DNA of 7,537 bases from an uncultured Bacteroidales bacterium. GTDB taxonomy: Bacteria > Bacteroidota > Bacteroidia > Bacteroidales > Paludibacteraceae. Where the stretch lies: positions 1 through 7,537 of the forward strand of contig CAKZZM010000135.1 in assembly GCA_937885465.1 (NCBI GenBank). The letters run 5' to 3'. Below the pieces are notes generated by a model. The model had not been told where the DNA came from. It made no database searches and saw only the letters and a list, made by a program, of their open reading frames with translations. This document shows, in pieces, positions 1-4,773 of this stretch (positions are counted from its first letter, which is position 1; each line of letters begins with the position of its first letter). The position numbers and the translations under genes are program-made.

Positions 1-119
1 CGCACGGGACTGACATACAGCACGCATCCTACTGCTATCAGCAGCAGAATCACCAGCCCCACTAATACACCGACTACAGCGAGGGGAATTTTCCATATCA
101 GTTTTTGTTGGTTGGTCAT
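1..119 (-). CDS. N-terminal fragment of a membrane-anchored protein, possibly TamB/AsmA-like
   Basis: The minus strand has an ATG at 119-117 followed by 39 open codons running off the window edge, so only the N-terminus is visible. It begins MTNQQKLIWKIP and continues with a strongly hydrophobic stretch (about residues 11-35, rich in V, L, I, G) ending in VLYVSPV. A short charged start, one membrane helix and then a Y-x-x-P-V-like turn resemble the N-terminus of Bacteroidetes TamB/AsmA-type proteins, which are inner-membrane-anchored and act in envelope assembly or lipid transport. That family assignment is an inference from about 39 residues; any single-span membrane protein or signal-anchor protein would also fit. 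The gene is divergent from the one at 606, with a possible promoter at 376-408. Confidence 0.6.
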   Translation of the reverse strand, partial: MTNQQKLIWKIPLAVVGVLVGLVILLLIAVGCVLYVSPV

Positions 120-170
120 ACGCTATATGCCTTGCCACTTATAATCCTTGTCTTCGTTTCATTAAAGTGG

Positions 171-190
171 GCAACGCCTCCGAGCGTTGC
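171..190. repeat. perfect 7-bp hairpin
   Basis: GCAACGC (171-177) and GCGTTGC (184-190) are perfect inverted repeats around a 6-base loop, in the predicted leader of the minus-strand gene. There is no T-tract on either strand, so it is not an obvious terminator. Confidence 0.5.
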
Positions 191-249
191 ATAAGATGTC
201 TCGGTCACCACCTCCTCTGCGATTACACTTGGAACGCGGTAGCGAAGCG

Positions 250-297
250 GTCCTCGCCCGAATCAACGCAGTCGTCCTCGCCCGCATCGTTAGAGGG
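250..297. repeat. two copies of a 24-bp imperfect direct repeat
   Basis: GTCCTCGCCCG occurs at 250-260 and again at 274-284. The identity continues through the following NATC, giving a 24-base period. It is a short local duplication in noncoding DNA with no visible function. Confidence 0.45.
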
Positions 298-325
298 GGT
301 TGGGGGGGCGTGTGTTTATCGGATA

Positions 326-351
326 CGCAGGTTTCCACGCCTGCGATTTTT
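326..351 (+). terminator. weak intrinsic-terminator-like hairpin
   Basis: CGCAGG (326-331) pairs with CCTGCG (340-345) around an 8-base loop and is followed by ATTTTT. No plus-strand gene precedes it within the window, so it may be a remnant, or a stem in the leader of the minus-strand gene. Confidence 0.3.
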
Positions 352-375
352 CGTGACGCGCACATAAAAGGCCTG

Positions 376-408
376 CAAATTTACGAAAAAAAACGTATTC
401 ACAAGCAA
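376..408 (-). promoter_or_regulatory. possible promoter for the minus-strand membrane protein gene
   Basis: On the minus strand, TAAATTTG (383 to 376) matches the Bacteroidetes -7 consensus TAnnTTTG and is followed by CAGG. TTG motifs lie 18 and 22 bases upstream (404-402 and 408-406), neither at the ideal spacing of about 20. The implied leader is about 250 bases, and another promoter closer to 119 cannot be excluded. Confidence 0.4.
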
Positions 409-442
409 TTCACCGGTTTTTCCTATTTTCTTACATTTTTCT

Positions 443-466
443 TGCATATATCCGTGCATATCTCCG
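443..466. repeat. 12-bp tandem duplication
   Basis: TGCATATATCCG (443-454) is followed directly by TGCATATCTCCG (455-466), with one mismatch. The following A-run (467-474) makes it resemble the promoter upstream segment at 551-568, but no TAnnTTTG follows, so it may be a decayed promoter copy. Confidence 0.5.
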
Positions 467-548
467 AAAAAAAAGTACCATCCATCCCGACGCTTTTCGC
501 CTGTTTTGTTTACAAAATTCATCAATCACACAGAAACTTGTAAATAAA

Positions 549-580
549 TTTACATATCTCAAAAAAAAGCATTACCTTTG
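549..580 (+). promoter_or_regulatory. Bacteroidetes-type promoter of the AlbA_2 gene
   Basis: TACCTTTG at 573-580 is an exact TAnnTTTG -7 element, followed by CCGCCG. The -33 region is weak (TTTAC at 549-553, about 20 bases upstream), separated by an eight-A run. The expected start of transcription is near 586-588, giving a leader of roughly 20 bases before the ATG at 606. It aligns without gaps to the promoter at 6361-6402, with 33 of 42 bases identical by hand count. Confidence 0.7.
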
Positions 581-605
581 CCGCCGAAAGTTGCAAAGAT
601 GACAA

Positions 606-2036
606 ATGACTGAGCAAGAATTGATAGAACTGTGTAGTATTGGTGAATCGACAACCGTGCAATACAAGTTGGATTTTACCACCCCGAAACAAATAGCAGA
701 GGAACTGGTGGCTTTTGCCAATACGCGCGGCGGCATCATCGTCTTTGGAGCGGAGGACAAGACCGGAAAAATGGTCGGTCTGACGTATGAGCAAGTGCAA
801 TTTCTATCCCGCGAATTGGGCAATACTGCCAATGACCAAGTGCGTCCGGTCATTTATCTGGACACGGAGACGGTCAAACACAATAATCTTCTATTCTTGG
901 TTACGTATGTAAAAAGCGGAGCATACAAACCTTACAAGGATCTGGCGGGCAATATATGGGTGAAGCAAGGCGCAGACAAACGCCGTGTGACAGAGAATGC
1001 GGAGATCCGTCGGTTATTGCAGAACTCACATCAATACCAAGTGGATACGGACGGTGTGGATGGGACCTCGGAAGATGATATCGACACCAAGGCTTTGGAT
1101 GCTTATTTCAATAATGTCTATCAAAAACGCGCAGACGAGTTCAATATCCCGTACAAGAAAGTTTTGCGCAATGCGCATATAACGGACGATCTCGGTCGTC
1201 TCACGATAGCAGGCACAATGTATTTTGCCAAAGACCCGCAGCAGTTTCTTCCGCAACATTGTATCAAAGCCGTCTGGTATGTAGGCAATGAAATAGGCGG
1301 AACTGAATATCGCGACAGCCGTGATATTAACGGTACTATTCCAGAGATGTACGACGAAGCCTTGCGGTGGATCAAATCGTGCCTCAAACGTCCGCAAAAC
1401 GGACAATCATTCAATAGTATCGGTCAATTGGAAGTGCCGGAAATAGTGTTAGAAGAATTGCTGCAAAATGCACTGGTACATTTGGATTTGCTTAAACCTG
1501 CCGCAATACGGCTACTGGTGTTTGACAATCGCATAGAGATTATCAATCCGGGCTGCCTGCCGGATGGGCAGACCATTGACGAAATCCTTTTAGGCAACTC
1601 TAACCCGCGCAATATATTACTTGCACAGTTTGGGTCACATACAATGCCTTACCGAGGCTTAGGTTCAGGCATTCCGCGTGTCGTAGCAACGAAATGCGAT
1701 GTCGATTTTATTGACAGACCGGACGGAAACCAGTTTATCGCACGTATTTGGCTAACTGACCAAAAGAACGAAGTTACTACCCAAAAGGACTTGGATGTAC
1801 TGGATTCTACTACCCAAAAGAAGGAAATAACTATCCGAAAGCCGTTGAATACTACCCAAAAGCGTATTTTGGAGTATCTAAAGGACTACCCGAAAGCCAC
1901 TCGCGTAGAAATAGCCGATGCTTTGGGAGATATTACGGAAAGTGGTGTCAAGTTTAACATCGGGCTTCTTCAGCAGCATGGCTATCTTCGTCGCAGAAAC
2001 GGCCGCAAAGACGGTCATTGGGAGATCATTGAATAA
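606..2036 (+). CDS. AlbA_2 (Schlafen-like) domain protein with GHKL-ATPase-like region and winged helix
   Basis: A 476-residue protein of the type often annotated as a RecG-like or RNA-binding transcriptional regulator. Residues about 12-140 form an AlbA_2 domain: the ESTTVQYKLDF strand, then AEELVAFANTRGGIIVFGAED, the family signature. Residues about 275-385 resemble HATPase_c_4: an N-box-like ELLQNALVH (284-292, Asn288), NPGCLPDG (314-321) and the glycine-rich GLGSGIPRV (351-359). A linker of TTQK heptads (385-419) leads to a C-terminal winged helix (about 415-476). The ATG at 606 is used because the ATG at 599 meets a stop after three codons. Cytosolic. Family members are proposed nucleic-acid-binding or ATP-binding regulators; substrate and partners are unknown. 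It lies 411 bases upstream of the methyltransferase in the same direction with no clear terminator between, so read-through is possible. Confidence 0.85.
   Translation: MTEQELIELCSIGESTTVQYKLDFTTPKQIAEELVAFANTRGGIIVFGAEDKTGKMVGLTYEQVQFLSRELGNTANDQVRPVIYLDTETVKHNNLLFLVTYVKSGAYKPYKDLAGNIWVKQGADKRRVTENAEIRRLLQNSHQYQVDTDGVDGTSEDDIDTKALDAYFNNVYQKRADEFNIPYKKVLRNAHITDDLGRLTIAGTMYFAKDPQQFLPQHCIKAVWYVGNEIGGTEYRDSRDINGTIPEMYDEALRWIKSCLKRPQNGQSFNSIGQLEVPEIVLEELLQNALVHLDLLKPAAIRLLVFDNRIEIINPGCLPDGQTIDEILLGNSNPRNILLAQFGSHTMPYRGLGSGIPRVVATKCDVDFIDRPDGNQFIARIWLTDQKNEVTTQKDLDVLDSTTQKKEITIRKPLNTTQKRILEYLKDYPKATRVEIADALGDITESGVKFNIGLLQQHGYLRRRNGRKDGHWEIIE
1755..1862 (+). repeat. in-frame 21-bp-period repeat encoding a TTQK linker
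   Basis: The 12-mer ACTACCCAAAAG is exact at 1776-1787, 1809-1820 and 1851-1862, with degenerate copies ACTGACCAAAAG (1755-1766) and ACTATCCGAAAG (1830-1841). Start spacings are 21, 33, 21 and 21 bases, so every copy stays in frame. The encoded units are LTDQK, TTQK, TTQK, TIRK and TTQK, which form the linker between the ATPase-like region and the winged helix. Confidence 0.85.
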
Positions 2037-2053
2037 CGAAAACTAACCACCCT

Positions 2054-2222
2054 GCCTATGGCATAAAACAACTTATAGGCGGAAAAGTAGAATAACCCCG
2101 TCCCCTCTCCGTGACATTAAATAAGGAGATAGCATCGACCACATTTGGTCGATTAAAACAAATAAACACAAGCGCAAAGCGTTGCGCAATAACATATTAA
2201 AATAATAAGCATTACTATTATT
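2054..2222. repeat. run of four simple hairpins in noncoding DNA
   Basis: Four separate inverted repeats follow the AlbA_2 gene: GCCTAT/ATAGGC (2054-2059 with 2075-2080); ATCGACCA/TGGTCGAT with loop CATT (2134-2153); GCGCAA/TTGCGC with loop AGCG (2172-2187); and AATAATA/TATTATT (2201-2207 with 2216-2222). None is followed by a U-tract, so none looks like an intrinsic terminator. The last ends exactly where the element at 2223 begins. They could be the 5' part of a structured transcript. Confidence 0.55.
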
Positions 2223-2384
2223 CGTATTCAAAAAAGCGTCGGAAACTATTTTGAATAAAAGCGAATAGTTGTATTTAGGAGCGCGTTGCTCACTAAACCA
2301 AAGTAATGGTAAATGTTCATACCTTTAGGTGTGAATTTATCTACTTTGGTGAAGGTTTGCAATCCGACGCTTTTCCTGAATACG
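2223..2384 (+). ncRNA. candidate structured RNA or fold-back DNA element with cloverleaf-like architecture
   Basis: A closing stem P1 pairs CGTATTCA (2223-2230) with TGAATACG (2377-2384) and, after a small internal loop, AAAAGCGTCGGA (2232-2243) with TCCGACGCTTTT (2363-2374). It encloses three stems. P2 is AACTATT/AATAGTT (2244-2250, 2264-2270). P3 is TTTAG-GAGC/GCTC-A-CTAAA (2274-2297, loop GCGTT). P4 (2298-2349) is a 22-bp hairpin of three segments, CCAAAGTA/TACTTTGG, GGTAAA/TTTATC and TTCATACC/GGTGTGAA, with two 2-base bulges on its 5' side and a TTTA loop. A 13-base single strand (2350-2362) joins P4 to P1. No long coding frame fits. The element sits 63 bases upstream of the methyltransferase. 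Strand is assumed from the downstream operon. It could be a leader or regulatory RNA, an independent ncRNA, or a MITE-like fold-back element, although no target-site duplication was seen. No known RNA family is recognised. Confidence 0.55.
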
Positions 2385-2385
2385 A

Positions 2386-2399
2386 GTGGTAAATTCCAC
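2386..2399. repeat. short hairpin next to the structured element
   Basis: GTGG (2386-2389) pairs with CCAC (2396-2399) around TAAATT. It is a 4-bp stem and weak alone, but continues the run of inverted repeats up to the methyltransferase start. Confidence 0.3.
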
Positions 2400-2414
2400 C
2401 TATTTTCGTTTGGT

Positions 2415-2446
2415 GATTGATAGTTATGCACAAACAACTATCAATC
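2415..2446 (+). promoter_or_regulatory. 11-bp perfect inverted repeat abutting the methyltransferase start codon
   Basis: GATTGATAGTT (2415-2425) and AACTATCAATC (2436-2446) are perfect inverted repeats around a 10-base loop. The right arm ends one base before the ATG at 2448. As DNA this is a plausible operator for a dimeric repressor or for autoregulation by the methyltransferase. As RNA it is a hairpin that would hide the ribosome entry region. Its position makes translational or transcriptional control of the operon likely, but the regulator is not visible. Confidence 0.6.
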
Positions 2447-2447
2447 T

Positions 2448-3467
2448 ATGGCACATGCAGATTTCAAATCGGCAAAAGTAACTAAGCAAGATGAGTTCTA
2501 TACAAAATTAGACGACATCGCCAAAGAACTCAAATACTACGCACAATACTTTCAAGGCAAAGTAGTATTGTGTAATTGTGACGATCCGTACGAAAGCAAT
2601 TTCTTCAAGTATTTTGCGCTCAACTTCAACCGGTTAGGTCTCAAGAAACTAATCGCTACGTGTTATGATGGTTCGCCTGTTGCAGGAGACGAACTGCCTT
2701 TATTGTTTGAGATTGAAGAAACCGAGCCGAAGAAGATAGCCTACAAAGTAGAGATTACCGAAGTGCAGGATTACAATAATGATGGAGCGGTAAATTTAGC
2801 GGATGTACAATACTTAATCCAAAATGACAAAAACGTACTTTCGCTACTCAAAGGAAATGGCTCATTTGATAGTCCCGAATGTATAGAACTACTCAAAGAA
2901 GCAGACATAGTAGTTACAAATCCACCTTTCTCTTTGTTCCGCGAATATCTCGCTTTGTTAGACAAGTACAATAAACAATTCTTGATTATTGGAAATACAA
3001 ATGCGCTGACATTCAAAGAAACATTCCGTATGTTTCAACAAGATAAAATCAGAACAGGTTATACTAATTTTAATGTTGGCATGTTCTTTCAGGTACCCGA
3101 TAATTGGGAAAAGTTCCATCATATAGAGAATGGGAAGAAGATAGCGCGAGTATCTACTTCTTGTTGGTTTACGAATATGCCGGTTGCAAAACATAACGAG
3201 GATTTGATTTTGTACAAACTTTATACGCCGGAAGAATATCCTAAATACGACAATTATGATGGTATAAATGTTAATACCTATACTGAAATTCCTTGTGATT
3301 ACGAAGGTGCGATGGGAGTTCCTGTTACATTTTTGGATAAATACAATCCAGAGCAATTTGAAATTATAAAGTTCCGAAAAGGAGATGATGATAAAGATTT
3401 AACTATCAATGGGAAACCTCCATATTTCCGCATCTTAATTCGCAATAAAAAACCACAAAAGCCATGA
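2448..3467 (+). CDS. EcoRI-family adenine-specific DNA methyltransferase
   Basis: A 339-residue protein resembling M.EcoRI (326 residues), which transfers a methyl group from S-adenosylmethionine to N6 of adenine. Family landmarks are DEFYT (15-19), CNCDDPYESNFFKYFALNF (42-60) and the catalytic NPPF motif (158-161) preceded by ADIVVT. The C-terminal half should carry target recognition, so GAATTC specificity cannot be assumed. Residues 108-119 (D-Y-N-N-D-G-A-V-N-L-A-D) match a dockerin/EF-hand-like calcium loop; I recall similar loops in related proteins. The ATG at 2448 gives an N-terminus of family length. The stop overlaps the next start (ATGA), which argues for a methyltransferase-first operon. 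Sampled lines are about 30-37% GC, against about 52% in the next gene, suggesting a separate origin. No clear TAnnTTTG promoter was found just upstream. Confidence 0.92.
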   Translation: MAHADFKSAKVTKQDEFYTKLDDIAKELKYYAQYFQGKVVLCNCDDPYESNFFKYFALNFNRLGLKKLIATCYDGSPVAGDELPLLFEIEETEPKKIAYKVEITEVQDYNNDGAVNLADVQYLIQNDKNVLSLLKGNGSFDSPECIELLKEADIVVTNPPFSLFREYLALLDKYNKQFLIIGNTNALTFKETFRMFQQDKIRTGYTNFNVGMFFQVPDNWEKFHHIENGKKIARVSTSCWFTNMPVAKHNEDLILYKLYTPEEYPKYDNYDGINVNTYTEIPCDYEGAMGVPVTFLDKYNPEQFEIIKFRKGDDDKDLTINGKPPYFRILIRNKKPQKP

Positions 3468-4585
3468 AAATAGAATTACATGAAATCCGCGTGCGGGAGT
3501 TGTGCGCGGGTTACAACGACCTCAGTATTCAAGAGGAAGGAATTGTCGGCTACGGCGGACGGTTGAACATTCGCCCGAAATACCAGCGTGAGTTCGTCTA
3601 TGACGAGAAACAGCGCAATGCCGTCATGGACACCGTTTGGCAGAATTTTCCGCTGAACGTCATGTACTGGGTCAAAACAGATGGCACAGACGGCATCGAA
3701 TATGAAGTCCTCGACGGGCAGCAACGTACCATCTCTATCTGCTCGTTTATCGCCGGTGAGTATATGATGCTTTTTGACGGCAACTTGCTTGGTTTCAACA
3801 ATATGACCATCGAACAGCAAAACCGTATTCTCGACTACAAACTGCAAATATACATCTGTGAGGGAACGGACGAGGAGAAACTGAAATGGTTCCAGCGCAT
3901 CAACATTGCCGGAGAGAAACTCAAAGAACAGGAGATCCGCAATGCTATCTATTCAGGTTCGTGGGTGACACAAGCCAAACGCCGTTTCTCCAAGACTGGC
4001 TGCGTGGCATACAAAATAGGTTCGGACTTCATGAACGGTTCGCCTATCCGGCAGGATTATTTTGAGACTGCACTCAGTTGGATTGCAGACAAACAGGGCA
4101 TTACGATTGAGCAATACATGGCGCGTCATCAGCACGACACGGACGCAGACGAACTATGGCAGTATTTCCAGGATGTCGTTCATTGGATAGAAAAACTCTT
4201 CGGGCGACGCTTCAAGAAAGAAATGAAAGGCGTGGAATGGGGTCTGTTGTACAACCGCTACAAGGACACTACCTTAACCGCAACGGCTATAGGCGAGCAG
4301 ATGGCTAAATTGATGGCGGACTCCGATGTGCAGAAGAAATCCGGCATCTTCTCCTATATCTTGGACGGCGACATCCACCATTTAGGCATCCGTACTTTTG
4401 ATGCTAACACACGCCGTGAGGTCTATGAACGGCAAGGTGGTAAGTGTGCTATCTGCGGCAAACCGTTTGATATCGAAGTTATGGAAGCCGACCATATAAC
4501 GCCTTGGGTGGAAGGCGGAAGGACGATTGCTTCCAACTGCCAGATGCTTTGCCGCGACTGTAATAGGCGGAAAAGCAGCAAATAG
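3464..4585 (+). CDS. DUF262-HNH endonuclease (GmrSD/SspE-like), probable restriction partner
   Basis: A 373-residue protein. The N-terminal DUF262 domain (about 10-165) has the PKYQREFVYD segment (38-47), the DGQQRT NTPase motif (84-89) and WFQRINIAGEKLKEQEIRNA (142-161). The C-terminus (about 310-373) is an HNH nuclease: C328-x-x-C331, D343-H344, N358, C363-x-x-C366 and N367-R-R-K370, that is, a zinc-ribbon HNH with its DHI..W..GG core intact. In GmrSD and SspE such proteins couple NTP hydrolysis to cleavage of foreign or modification-marked DNA. Here it overlaps the methyltransferase by four bases (ATGA), so translation is probably coupled and it is a natural candidate for the restriction half of a restriction-modification system. 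Whether it cuts unmethylated or methylated DNA cannot be told. Its GC content is clearly higher than the methyltransferase's. A terminator follows at 4607. Confidence 0.88.
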   Translation: MKIELHEIRVRELCAGYNDLSIQEEGIVGYGGRLNIRPKYQREFVYDEKQRNAVMDTVWQNFPLNVMYWVKTDGTDGIEYEVLDGQQRTISICSFIAGEYMMLFDGNLLGFNNMTIEQQNRILDYKLQIYICEGTDEEKLKWFQRINIAGEKLKEQEIRNAIYSGSWVTQAKRRFSKTGCVAYKIGSDFMNGSPIRQDYFETALSWIADKQGITIEQYMARHQHDTDADELWQYFQDVVHWIEKLFGRRFKKEMKGVEWGLLYNRYKDTTLTATAIGEQMAKLMADSDVQKKSGIFSYILDGDIHHLGIRTFDANTRREVYERQGGKCAICGKPFDIEVMEADHITPWVEGGRTIASNCQMLCRDCNRRKSSK

Positions 4586-4606
4586 TGCTGAAATAGCAAA
4601 AAACTG

Positions 4607-4647
4607 AAAAAAGTTGCGAAAGAGGTGATAGATTTTGCAACTTTTTT
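4607..4647. terminator. bidirectional intrinsic terminator between convergent genes
   Basis: AAAAAAGTTGC (4607-4617) pairs with GCAACTTTTTT (4637-4647), extendable by a G-T and three A-T pairs to an 11-base loop (4622-4632). A T-run lies on the 3' side in both directions, so it can end the DUF262-HNH operon from the left and the minus-strand ATPase gene from the right. Confidence 0.85.
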
Positions 4648-4688
4648 GACTATATATAGAGGGGCATGGATTTTCAATGGTAATAGTG

Positions 4689-4708
4689 GCTTGAGAGATG
4701 CTTGAGAG
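4689..4708. repeat. 11-bp-period direct repeat
   Basis: GCTTGAGAG occurs at 4689-4697 and 4700-4708 in the convergent intergenic region. It is a small local duplication with no evident role. Confidence 0.45.
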
Positions 4709-4773
4709 TGGCTGATTGACCGTCGTTTGTTCGCAAGTCTGCAAACTATCCAAATTTTAACAATCGTACTCTA

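Larger units (their letters stand above)
120..572. other. gene-free divergent intergenic region
   Basis: No convincing gene lies between the two divergent genes. Open frames here (for example 162-365 minus, 167-367 plus, 187-543 plus) have no domain-like composition and overlap one another, so they are treated as chance. The left half (about 165-360) is GC-rich and carries hairpins, a 24-bp direct repeat and G-runs. The right half (about 360-572) is AT-rich with poly-A runs and promoter-like motifs. The GC-rich half looks like a dispersed intergenic repeat or decayed sequence, but that cannot be verified from one window. Confidence 0.6.

Noticed and set aside
167..543. Overlapping open frames in the left intergenic region (167-367 and 187-543 plus, 162-365 and 316-525 minus)
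   Set aside because: They overlap in several frames, show no domain, no hydrophobic or charged pattern typical of proteins, and run through repeats and poly-A runs.
487..2375. 12-mer CCGACGCTTTTC at 487-498 and again in the P1 stem at 2364-2375, with CGTATTCA at 394-401 and 2223-2230
   Set aside because: Suggested a second, decayed copy of the structured element, but no further similarity was found, and a few 12-base matches are expected in a window of this size.
2223..2384. Structured element as an insertion sequence or a retron msr-msd
   Set aside because: No target-site duplication flanks it, and no transposase or reverse transcriptase is encoded in the window. A MITE remains possible and is mentioned as an alternative.
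2246..2437. 63-codon minus-strand frame inside the structured element
   Set aside because: It runs across the stems of the cloverleaf element, has no recognisable motif and no promoter; the pairing explains the sequence better.
2426..2485. Short frame MHKQLSIYGTCRF... overlapping the methyltransferase start, a possible leader peptide
   Set aside because: It starts within the loop of the 11-bp palindrome and has no ribosome-site support; 19 codons are easily open by chance.
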